Positions 38,416 through 49,758 of a DNA stretch of 64,000 bases are shown piece by piece. The notes under the pieces were generated by a model. That model saw only the letters and a program-made list of their open reading frames with translations, was not told the DNA's origin and ran no database searches. The DNA comes from Varroa destructor (Eukaryota > Arthropoda > Arachnida > Mesostigmata > Varroidae), in the NCBI RefSeq assembly GCF_002443255.2, contig NW_019211457.1, positions 25,288,921 through 25,352,920 of the forward strand. The letters run 5' to 3'. Position 1 is the stretch's first letter. Every line of letters begins with the position of its first letter. The position numbers and the translations under genes are program-made.

Positions 38416-41400
38416 ATTTCGAGCGTCCGTTAGATGGGCCTGATAATAGTCCTCTCAGCAAAGTTATGATTTACAAAAGCGATAGAATGCTAGCATTTCT
38501 CTTGGCATAAGCAAAAAGTCCTTTGGCAGGATCATTAATCCCTGTTCGCATATAGATTCGAAGCGTTTAAACCGGTCCGGTGCATGCAAGCAACATTGTC
38601 AGACTTCTAAATTCTAGCTTGCTAAGTATCGTATGAAATAAAGGCAGCGTATTGCCACTTGACATAATTTTAACTATTTTTGCTCACTATTGGGATGGTT
38701 TAAATAGAGCGACTTGCTCGAAACGGAAGTGAGCTTGACAAAATTGTGCTGAAGCCAGGCTCAACGGTTTTTTCTCGCACCGCCAATAAATCGGCGATGC
38801 TACTAATCATAGTACATCATTTACGTTCTCTTGAAAAAACAAACGCTCTACGTCATACGACTATTATACAGAAACGTCAGGCAATACAATTGAATATTGT
38901 GTCGTAACGTTAGGATCGTAGATAAGCTCTAGTAAATCTTAACTGGAATTAATTGGTGTTCGCCAAATCCTTATTTTTACTGTCTGACATTGTTGACATC
39001 CATAGCGCAGCGTGTAGATCCGGACTCGTTCAAACCCAATTGTGGACTTGGTCAAATTCAAGTGAACCTTCTATACTTCTAGAATTTAGAGAGATAAAAT
39101 CCTATAGACGTATTTTCTATTACACTGTAAACAATTGGCAGTGATCGTTTGAACAAATGGTGGAAGACAGCTTTATCTTATAGATTACGTTGCTGCCGTT
39201 GCCTATAAAACAGCAAATTGCGTATCGACTGCATGTTTCTATAACGCAGACGTTTACTTTCCGATCCGGCGAATGCACGTAAAATAGTTCAGGCGGACAA
39301 TGGCTGTAGTCAAGAGTCTGACCATTGTCAAGAAGTTGAGATCAAAATGATCCGCAACAACAGATGATGTCTGTGCGGTCCTATGATGCAGGACGCGTAG
39401 CCTAATTGCTTCGTCTCATAATTCTAGATAGCTCCTTCACTCATTTCATTCATCAGTTTGTATGCCACTTTTCTTTACAGGTAAATTTCCCTAAGCGCCA
39501 GTTTAGCTTTATCTGAATCCATGTACGTGTGCCACCGTTGTTTCCACTCGTTAAAAGGCTTTTTCGAACTCAATCATATCAATACGCGTGAGCTGCTCTC
39601 TCGTCTTTTTGTCTTAAATTTTTTCTGTAACTCTAAAGCTCTGTGCAAGTGTTTCTTGAGCTTAAAGCCATTTAGCGCGTAAAGGAATTAGGCAAACATA
39701 GTTATCAAGTTTTCTGTGAAAAAACATCTCAGCCGTCACGGATGCTCTGAAACACTTGCTGCAAACTTTACTCTAATCTAATGGTTGGACTACATAATCT
39801 TGTTAAAACATTTAGTCATAATTCTTAGTGCATACATTAAAATTACTCGAAATGAATTTTGTAGTGCACAACTATTCAATACTAAAATGAAACGGTCAGA
39901 ATAAATCCGGTTTTATTATAAACCCTGTAGCTTTTTTGAGCTTAAGCTCGTGTTTGTACTTCCTGCCTTAGCCAATACACAACACTTTGGCGAACAGATG
40001 TCTGTAATACTGGGCCTCGATGAACCTATATTTTTGCGTCAAATGACGCACAGTATTTATATGCACAATTTTTATATACTTGTAGTAAGAAAGGAACCCT
40101 TTTCTAGCTCGTACAGGACCATTTTTTTACTTGCACTCTTCTACAGTGTAGGTGCCACATCTTATAAAACAGAAGCTTGTGTTTAAAAATAATTTTTAAA
40201 ACGACTACGTTGGAGACATTTATCTGTTTTTCATATTATCACTATTTGAATGTTCGAATCTTCTTTTAATTGCCCACAACGGATCTTACAAAATATTATA
40301 TTAAGTTTGCGATGAAATAGTAAGTGGAAGTTTTGCGTGGAACATGTGTAGGTAGCTTCATAAATGAAAGAAGGCACACCTTCTTCCTTTTCGTAATGAA
40401 TTGTATGCTACCTAATGCTTATTTTACGCGCCACACACCCTTTTGTGTAAATGTAAATGTTTTCAATTATGAAAGAACGCTCAGCTTTTGTGCGAGGTAT
40501 TTTTCCGTGTCTTCACACGTACTGCCTAAGGCAGGCCGTTAAAAATCGAAATTTTTCATTTCCAAAGCTCGTTCGTCCGTTGCCAAATCAATAGTACTAG
40601 TTGCGAATTCGACATTGACTCAGTTGAAATCGTCTGTAGTAATAGCACGAAAAAATCATGCACGCCCTTTACTACTTCAATTTTGTTTTCTAAGTTACAC
40701 GGGAAATATGCTACATTAATAAAACTCCGCGTCTCTCCGTCTATCTGTAACATTCGCAACGTTGAATCCTACCAACGGTAAAGAATAAAAGAAGGACAAC
40801 GAACGTCCGAAATAAGCTACCTATTATAGAATAGATAAAATAAAACTTACTTCAGATCAACACTCCTGCGCTCTTAAGAGATCCCTGAGCACACACAGAC
40901 GAGCACGTTTTAAAGTATTTAATAATATATGAGGATGAAAGAAGCGTAAGATTGTCTTTCATTTCCAAAGGCTTTATTTGAGTTCATCCAGTGCATAGAG
41001 CGACGCCCCAAGCAGTGGCTGACCATATTCAATAGATGTACATCTTCCTTCGGCCTAATGATAGGCCCAAATAATCACCTTTAAGATGCCATTCCATCCA
41101 GCAAAGCTAAGTAGGCCGTTATAAATTAGATTTATTATGAAACACCTCACTTAAAGCAAAATCGGTTTTTTGAAAACAATTTGCGATATTATTGAGCCGT
41201 AACACCTCAGTTAGAATTCTTGCTAAAGCTGTCAGTTAAAACAATTGTCCGTTCTGCTAACTTACTCCGATAGTCCTCTCTGGTGCGCACTTTATAATAC
41301 TTTTCTGCGTTACATCTTCTACAGGCCTCATGATTAAGGACATCCCGCGCCGCGCTGTCGTCACGTAAAGCTACGTTCTAAGTACCTTCGCATTGTGTAA

Positions 41401-44102
41401 GGTGCGCAAAATTATCTTGAAACCCAGAAGCTGATACTTTTTTTTTGTATACAAAAACAAAAAGCGAAATAATCTATTTATATTTAGAGCTTATGTTGAT
41501 TTGTTGTCAATATAAGATGTAATTCTCAGGTTCAATCAACAAAAGCACAAGATTTGCCAACAAGCTTGATAGAAAGCGTGTAAAAATTATTTTTATATAG
41601 CTCAAGCCCTTTTGGTTAATACAGAGTTATACATGAAGACACTTTCTCCAGTGCTACTTACCAAGACGCCCCACGCTTTGCGCTCTGGAGAAAACCGGTT
41701 GATTTTTCTGATTTTAAACTGGCTCCCTTTGGTTTGTTATAATAAACAGATAGCCTTCCCTATTTTCCTCGAGGTAATAGAAAACGACAGAGTCCTAAGG
41801 AGCTCTTTGGAATTGCGCGTTTGGTGTCAATATCAATTGAGACCCGACACGACCTTGCCTCAAATCATCATCTCATGCCCTCGGACGTTATGGCAGGCAG
41901 CTAAACCACGGATTTAAGAGTCCTTCCAAAACCTACGATCACAGAAAGGCCACCGAATTACATTGAGAGAAGTAAACAAACGTTAATCTATTTCATCGCC
42001 ATAAACAGTATTTGCAACCGAGTGTATTTACCATTTAGAATTCCATGAGTATTCTGTTTTTTTTTTTACCATTACATCATTCTGTTGAAACTAGTCCTTT
42101 AACAAAGTTTCAACATCAGCACCGTCACCTCTGTCAAGTAGAATCGGACTCGAGTGGCTTGCAGGCGCCTGTTCAACTGTGTCGTGAATATGCGTAGGTG
42201 CGGGTCCTACATTGGATAATTTCAGAACGGCGAAAGTGAGTAGATCTATACGGGTTGTATTAGGCTCTCGCTTTCAAAGAATCAAGTCCATTCCCCTTTC
42301 TGGCATAAGTACGGCACGAGGCCATGCGACTGAATGAGCTCCCTGTTAGGCTCAAACGTAAAACGAGCATTGCAAAAATTCATTTAAAATCAATTTAAGG
42401 TTCGCCTAAATATTCACTACAGACGCCCACATACACGAAGCCAAAGAGTGAGCTGAATGTATCGTCGTAGCAGTAGATTTGTTCATTTGCTTTTAGCTGT
42501 TGCCATGGGGCTGATGACCATCGACCTGTGTTTGAACAAAATTTGCAATGGCCTTTTCCATTAAACGTACTGGTATTATGTATCATGAGATTAATGCTCA
42601 TGGTATACAGTTTATGTAATTCTGTGCAGCACTTTTATTATAGACAAGTGATCTGAAGTAGACGTTGTAATTCGACTGTAAAAACTAAAATATAGATCCC
42701 AGTCATTTTTAGGGTTAAACGTTGAGAAAGGCACAGTCACACCTAGGACCCACTCATAGTCTAGCCATAACAATCAATTATTTCGTTGTTTAGCTACAAA
42801 ATATAGATAAACTTAAATAACGAACGAAGTAGAATACGTGGTATCCAAACATGACGAAAATTGTCTATTGTGAATTTTTGATAACGAAAAAAAACAGAGC
42901 TAAGTTATTCAAACCATTGACAGAATTGACGACGCGCTGATAAGGCATTTATAAAAGTTTCAAGATACAAAACAGGTTAGGTCGCGGACGAGGCCTAGCT
43001 ACTATACACCCAGCTACGTTTCAAGCTAAGGTAGACCCCATTCTGAGAACACAGAAGTCCACAGTGAGGTCTATCACTGGGTTTCTAAAAACGACTCACA
43101 CAGTTCAACTTTTTAATCACATAATATTTACAAAATGCTCAAATTGTTCGGTAACTCTAAGCTTGAAGTTATGAGTTGCGGGGCCAATCTATTCCGCGGC
43201 TCCATATGGTACAAAATAGACTATAAGCTCTCAACGTTGTGATATAGTCGTAGAGCTCCTTATACAATCACATTAGTACATCTATACAATGCAAGGCCGG
43301 CGAATTTGTTCGAATAGCCTATTTTACATACTATTAACGAAACAGTACAGTATCAAAAAATGACAAGCGATTTCGGTGATTGCATTATGGCTCGAAAAAA
43401 AAAACAGCTTTATAAAAGAAATATTTGAGATAATTAACGAAGCAATAAATCATATTATTAACTAATACCTCTCTCTAAAACTGTAGAGGTTACTGCCAGA
43501 ATGGTTTATATTGTAGCTACATTGAACGTATATACATTATATAGTTATATTATCAATAAAGATCTATTATTAATAGTGCAGTATTAAGTGTTCTATAGTT
43601 TTTGACACAGATATAAGTGTGTGTTTGGGTACAATCCTTACCCCTATGTGTGCCCCCAAAGATGTGAAGCAACTATAAAATCATTTCAGGAAATGCGTAA
43701 GAAATAGTGATTATTATAAAATAGTGATTCATCATACATTTAAGACCATATAGTTATGAGAAATAAAGTATAGCTTGTTTTGAATGCGTTTCAACAGGTT
43801 TTTTTGTTCTATAGTAAACACGTTTCCTAAGGACACTGGCAGACAAAGCCACTTCCCACATAAAGCGTGTTAAGCTTTTCTGTAAATTTACAACGCCTTC
43901 CTTTCGTAGTGTTACGTTTCTTGGCGGCTATATACAGCATGCCGCCATTGGTTTTTGTATATATGTATATATCGCCGAGCGGGTCGGTTTCAAAAGACCG
44001 TTATATTTACCGACTGTCTAGCTGAATAAGGTTTTTAGGATATGGGTAATGTGGACAATTTTTCCGCTTGAGATCGCTCATTTATCGCAAGCGGAGCAGC
44101 TA

Positions 44103-44125
44103 CCACGTAACACCTGGTTACGTGG
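44103..44125. repeat. Perfect 9-bp stem hairpin
   Basis: CCACGTAAC (44103-44111) pairs with GTTACGTGG (44117-44125) around the loop ACCTG. No function is apparent. Confidence 0.6.
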
Positions 44126-46172
44126 AAGAGGACGACCCCTTCTAAATGACTAGCCGAGTATTTCAAATAGAACTGCATTAAAGGGTGGATTCGAGAGGCA
44201 AGAAGTTGAGCTGGGTCAAACCTGTTCTGGTGAAATCGGAAAATTATTGTTTGGCGAATATTTGGCAGTATAAAAAGTTCAGCAAAAAAAAACATGTAGA
44301 GTTAATTGAAATAATGCTGTTATTACAATGAAAATTAGTCGTTTTTATGCTGCTAAACCATCGTCGTCTCGCATATATTATTAGACGCTTCGAAAGATAG
44401 AGCGTCGTGATTTTTGTTCTCGGGTTTTTCTGTTTAACCACTCAGACTGCATTACCTGATATTAAAAGTAACAGAAATAGTTGCCTATTTAAATGTAATC
44501 GTCTCCCGAAAAGGCCCCAGTAGCCCGGGTTATGACAAAGAAAAAGGGGTATATGTTTCTTCGGCCCCAGCATTAGACGAAATCAGCTGTTTATCGTGTT
44601 TCTATTATTCATAATATGTAAGACAACTGCTAACGGATTCAATTCAATTTTGTTTCAATCAAATTTCAGGTACTCTAAGTATATGATGCCAGATCACCAG
44701 ATTAAATGAAACATTTTGAAGAAACAGGTCAAGATTCCGGTCATCATATTTCATGTTTATTATAGGATTTTAATGAGGTCTTTAAGGGAGATTTAAGTAA
44801 TATATTTTTCATTGTACACTGAATTTTCACTACGGGTTACCCGCAATACCCCACGTTAAGTTAAGGAACCGCGTAACGTTCTCATTGAAACATGCAAATG
44901 CGCCAACCGAAGTGAACGTTAATTGCGCCAAACACTGAAGGTGCCTATTAGGGTTTATTTTGATATTCTTCTGTTACACCGGCACGTGGAGCAGAGTTGA
45001 GTTGAATAGGTGTGGCTAGAGACAAATAACAACAGAGTATTTATTGAGGCCTTTAGCGATATAAGCAAAATAAGGATAGCCCAGAAGACAAAATCCGCCA
45101 ATTTACACTGTACTACAGCTTCAGCCAACTCCGTAAAATTGTCGGCTAGATTTCATACTTAACGCTTGATGATGCGTTTTCCCAAAGTGAGGTAAGATTA
45201 GTTGGAGACTCTGATGATGATGTGGTTCTTAAGGACGCGTCAGTAATCTAGGTTCAAGAGTGAAGGCAGCCACATTTTGGATCATGACACGCGTCAGAAA
45301 ACAGTGTCTAAAGCCAACACTGCACAAGGATCTACATGGTTTCTAGTTGTCGCAACGAACAACTATCTAGCGATGATCTCATATCCCACAAGATACGCAA
45401 GAATGATTAGCCTTGCTTGAACTTAGGGGCTAACTAGAACGCATAACGGATGCTATTTTAAACTATGTGTTCAGCGTAGAGACTCTTATCGGTCCACACC
45501 CTTATCTAGTGAGATAACAGCGGAGTTTATGGGAGAAGGCGAAGTTCGCAGGGGCTGTTATCCGCGAAACTGCCACTAATCTCACTTTAACCCAAATCAT
45601 ATCACAAGCAATATATCAGTGGTCCAAATCATATAATCTCGTATCATAACGTAGTATCGTGTAATGGGATCTTTACAAACACAATTTAGCTATACAATAT
45701 TATGCTCAGTTTTTCCATTATAAGAGCAAATTAATTGTGTAGTAGATTTAAATAGCTCGATTCTAATGCCCTATCAAGGACCTATTCGACCCGTTTGTAT
45801 TCGTATCATAATTAAGATGCATTTACTTTCCTATAATTTAATAGCCTTTTTTAATCAGATTACTGGTAAGTCGGTAGGAAAAATAAAGTGTCCACGTGAA
45901 ACAAGGTCCATACTGATATTGTAGCCGATCCGCCTTCATTAGAAGTTCCTCTTCATTTCCGTCACAGGCATACAATCCGACAAGTACGAGTACTCCATAT
46001 ATTTTGAATCGTCAGGATCACGCTCCTCATACCTACAATACAATGTACTATGCATGACGCGAAGAAGAGTATTTAATGTACTTCTGTTGTTAAAAGTTTT
46101 ATTTTCAACAATAACTACCACGACTAAGGACATACTTGCTTGATCTAGATCTATTTATTTAGCTTCTTTGTA

Positions 46173-46205
<33 letters not shown>

Positions 46206-46238
46206 CGTCATACTCCATATATATATATATATATATAT
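46173..46238. repeat. Two adjacent (AT)n runs
   Basis: A 28-nt (AT)n run (46173-46200) and a 22-nt run (46217-46238) are separated by a short non-repeat segment containing CGTCATACTCC. Confidence 0.95.
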
Positions 46239-48554
46239 TTGTTGACTATTTTTCAAATATACTTATGTGTTTATATGATTATATATGTGCACCGCACCTG
46301 CTTACGTAAGTCCTTAATACTGCTCAGGATAGAAAGCCTTCGTTCGACTTTTTCAGCATTTCTATCATTCTTATCATTATTCCTTGCATTTTCTTTGGCA
46401 GATTCATCACTATTCAATATTCTGCTATGTATATTATGCAAGCGTTTTAACATAATTCCACGCATGTACTCGTATCTTCGAGGATTTTTAACGAAAGGAG
46501 TTAAGAAAGCTTAGGAATTTGCTTGATTTAAAATAAACACTAACTAGGTAGACATAGTTACACGTGTTTGAGGGGCTTGACAAACAATTTTTTTATCGCA
46601 GTTCGCCTGCATAGGTGATATCTATATATGTGATTTGAAAACACCGCACCTTCTTCTCTGTGATGTTTGTTAACTTCAATTAAAATCACTTGATAGCGTT
46701 CTTTACGGTGTACGCGGTTAACGATGTAGTATGACAGGTTTTACTTAAAGTTTACTACCGTCCAGGTTGGCGTAAACATCCTACATTGACATTTGGCCCT
46801 TTTGTATATGCCCTTTGCTTGGTAATAGTAACTTGAGAACTTTTTCAGCTTATGTAACTTGGGTGCTTTGATATGAGGGATCATTTACAATTCGCGGTGG
46901 TTTCGGCTGTGGCAATTGTTCTCTGTGCTGTCCCCGTTTGAACGACTGCGTTGAGTTCTCGTTGTATGATCGCTAGCTCCCAGTTGGTGTTTTGAATATG
47001 TCCCGCGATCTGAATCCATATTGGATTACAACTTTCTTAGGGTTACACTATATTCGGGTAAAATATCAGTCACCTCTTTACTTCTTACGGAACTTCTGCA
47101 ACCATAATGTTATTGCAGGTCTTTTTATTTTGGTCGCGTCGTAAACGTTTTCGTTGCATAAACTGGCCTTTCGAGCCTTGTATGTGACATCCACGATCTT
47201 GCGCTATCTATATTCATTCGAGTCTCTGTTAGTTAGTTTTTTCAAACATTCAAGCGTTGTTTTTCTTCATCATTAACCCAACCAGCTGTTGGGAGAGCAA
47301 CCGAGATATATTTTTATATGATAGGGTAGTTTAGGGTAGTTGACTGTAATATATTTTTTGTAGCGATAGTGGCGACGTCATGATCCTGGTGTAGCTGATC
47401 TCACCTTGGCTCGTTCGCACAAGCCATAGCAGCAGTAGTAGCAGCTGCTGATACGTCCTATTTTACGTCTGCAGGCTTTTTCGCTGACACAAGGCTTCTC
47501 TTGAAGCTACTCTCGTCTGAAGCCAGCTTGTAAAGCAATGTAGCGAGCTGCCTGTAGCGTATCATGCGGATATTATGTGGGCTTTGTACCGCGTACAAAT
47601 AATAATAACTGTTGTTAATTAAGCCGATCTATTACTTTTAGGGAAACGATCTGTTCATCGTAATAGGGAGACGGGTCAGCACAACTGCACTTAAGTTCTA
47701 TTGTATTCAACGCTGGTGTCATCATTGCCATCGGTATCGTCCGTCACCTTTGTCGTGGATCACTTTGCGCTTAGGGGAGACGCTCTCTAATTGTACATCA
47801 AAACTTCAATGTTAATGTCGACTAATGAATAATGCCGTTTATAAACAAACTTCCCAAGATCGTCAAAGTTGCACTACATAGTGATACATTGCGATAATCC
47901 ATTTGTATGGTTAATCTGACCTCTCAAGTCGACAAACACCATCGAATCGCCGTAAAACGTAATATTCAGAGCTGTAAGCTGTCTTCGTTCAGGCAGCCGT
48001 GTCCAGCAATGATCTATATAAATGCTGCTTTTGTTGTTCTCTACCAAACCACCGACAATAATGCAAAATATCCGATAACGAACTGTTAAAGGCATGCTGC
48101 AGGAGGTTAGTTCAGCAGGACCGAAATGTCACGCATCATTTCAATAGAGTAATAGCTACAACAAAAATCTATAAAGTTGTGGCAAGCTATGGGGCAAACG
48201 ACACGTCGTTCGATTCAACATTAGATTATTTTTGGTTATTAATATTTACCCTTTTGCGCACTTTGATTTAGGGTGGATATGCACCGTTGGCGCCGCCATT
48301 TTTTTTTTCTGTCATTGAATAAATTGAGCTACAGGATTCTTCTCCTTAAACTATGTAGCTTCGGTACAGAAGTTAATATTCCATATCTACATATTCGCTT
48401 GTACCTCGTCTTCGTCGCATACCTCGTCACTTGTACGCGGGTACTCTGATACTGCGACTTTCTGTGTTTCCATGCGGCCCCGGTACATTATATAAGGTAA
48501 AATTAATCACTAGAGTAATGTAATAATACCCTGTTTTTCAATTATATATTTCAC

Positions 48555-49670
48555 CTATTCCCGGCTCCCGTCACCGGTACGAAGTGACCGCTTCTCGATG
48601 ACGTCCGCAGGAACCGTTTTCAGGTCGTATGCCTGGCCACACCGTGCCATGAGGTTAATGAAGGCCGTCGTGAGATTGAGCTTCATACCAAACTCGCTAG
48701 TCCGATAGTCGTACGGGAATGTATGGTGAAAGTTGTGAAAACCTTCGCCGATCGCTGCCACTGTGACAAACGTGTTCTCTACAGGAGATATCCATTTGTT
48801 GTAGGGCTTGGTACCCCAAAGGTGTGCGGCGCTATTTACCAGCCAGGTAAAGTTAAGCGAGATGACATAGCGCGCCATTGTGCAAGAAAAATAGGCCACT
48901 CGCAGGCTTTCGCCTAAAACTAGCGGAAGGGCGGTTGATACACCGAAGCACCAGAAAGCCGTCAGTGGTATATAATACTTCCGCTGGAACCGTACGACTG
49001 GATCATCGAGAAGATCGGCGCAACTGACACTGGCCCCTTTCCGAATCACGTCTGGGTGTTTCTTACACATGAGCCAACCAACATGAGCAAAAAAGAAGCC
49101 CCGATTAACATTGTGCGGATCGGCGTTCGTCTCTGAGTACTTGTGATGAACCCGATGATCTCGACACCATTCGTAGATGTCGTTCTGACACGCCATACAG
49201 TTGAAGATCATTAATAATATTCGCAAGGGCGTTCGTGCCTTGTAAGACCTGTGCGACCACAACCTGTGAGCACCGGCTGTCACCCCAAGGCCGGCAGATA
49301 TACCCCAGGCGATAGCAAATAACCATGATTTCCATGTAGCCTCTACGCAGGCTAAATACATTCCGTAGAAGCACATTGAGTGAAGAACAATAAATACCAA
49401 TACATTGGGGAACCACACTATACGGGTCTGAAAATTGATGGCAGTCTGATAATCATTATTTTTTTTGGTGTTCTGACTAGACTTTTCCTCTTGCGTTAAA
49501 TGCTGGCTTTCATCGAATTCGTTCTGGTCACCACGGATGGACTCGTCTTCTTCATGATCATGTGAGAAATCATTAATTTTTCGCTCCGCGCCTCTTTCGC
49601 GCTGCATCGGTCTCACGACTTGTACTGGACGCGGTCGTAGCATCTGCATTTGCGCCCTCGTGTGCACCAT
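48555..49670 (-). CDS. SCD: Acyl-CoA delta-9 desaturase (stearoyl-CoA desaturase type)
   Basis: ER membrane di-iron enzyme; in this family it puts a cis double bond at C9 of saturated acyl-CoAs using O2 and electrons from cytochrome b5. The coding sequence is one uninterrupted 371-codon frame ending in TAG. All metal-ligand positions of the family are present: H135 and H140 (HRLWSH), H172, H175 and H176 (HRVHH), N279 and H283 (NSAAH), and H312, H315 and H316 (HNFHH). GITAGAHRLWSHRSYKA-like context, YEWCRDHRVHH, RRGFFF-like NRGFFFAHVGWL and GEGFHNFHH confirm the acyl-CoA rather than the acyl-ACP class. Four membrane spans are expected, about residues 85-107, 113-131, 233-250 and 256-276. The first 80 residues are a hydrophilic, acidic extension (DHEEDES) after a basic Arg-rich start. 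The start is well supported: the ATG has A at -3 and G at +4, and in the predicted spliced leader an in-frame TAA lies three codons upstream. Other members of the family in animals usually have introns in the coding region, so the lack of any is noteworthy. Confidence 0.97.
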   Translation of the reverse strand: MVHTRAQMQMLRPRPVQVVRPMQRERGAERKINDFSHDHEEDESIRGDQNEFDESQHLTQEEKSSQNTKKNNDYQTAINFQTRIVWFPNVLVFIVLHSMCFYGMYLACVEATWKSWLFAIAWGISAGLGVTAGAHRLWSHRSYKARTPLRILLMIFNCMACQNDIYEWCRDHRVHHKYSETNADPHNVNRGFFFAHVGWLMCKKHPDVIRKGASVSCADLLDDPVVRFQRKYYIPLTAFWCFGVSTALPLVLGESLRVAYFSCTMARYVISLNFTWLVNSAAHLWGTKPYNKWISPVENTFVTVAAIGEGFHNFHHTFPYDYRTSEFGMKLNLTTAFINLMARCGQAYDLKTVPADVIEKRSLRTGDGSRE

Positions 49671-49677
49671 TCTGCCC

Positions 49678-49758
49678 CTGAAAAAAACAGGCGATGAAAA
49701 GAGTTACAGTGAAAAATCACTTATGTTCTATGGTATTGCTATTTCATTCAGTACTTAC
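49678..49758 (-). other. 5' UTR intron of the desaturase gene
   Basis: On the minus strand a GTAAGT donor begins at 49758 and a TTTTTTTCAG acceptor ends at 49678, only 7 bases before the desaturase ATG. Joining the flanks puts TAA ACG GGC AGA before the ATG, an in-frame stop that fixes the start codon. The predicted 81-bp intron is short but within the range usual for arthropods. The leader exon upstream (from 49759) contains another ATG (in ATGAGGTCATCATG), so a small upstream frame may modulate translation. Confidence 0.7.

Larger units (their letters stand above)
28785..48554. other. 20-kb stretch without a recognisable gene
   Basis: Between derlin-1 and the desaturase I find no exon I can assign. 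All open frames are short (the longest is 113 codons at 34366-34707, plus) and match nothing I know. Contents are the 63-bp inverted repeat at 31633-31775, hairpins at 32945-32970, 33905-33932, 37095-37159 and 44103-44125, a (TGC)n run at 38394-38415 and (AT)n at 46173-46238. A hydrophobic minus-strand frame at 33734-33955 overlaps a second plausible frame and was not accepted. Genes made of very short exons could be missed by eye. Confidence 0.5.
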
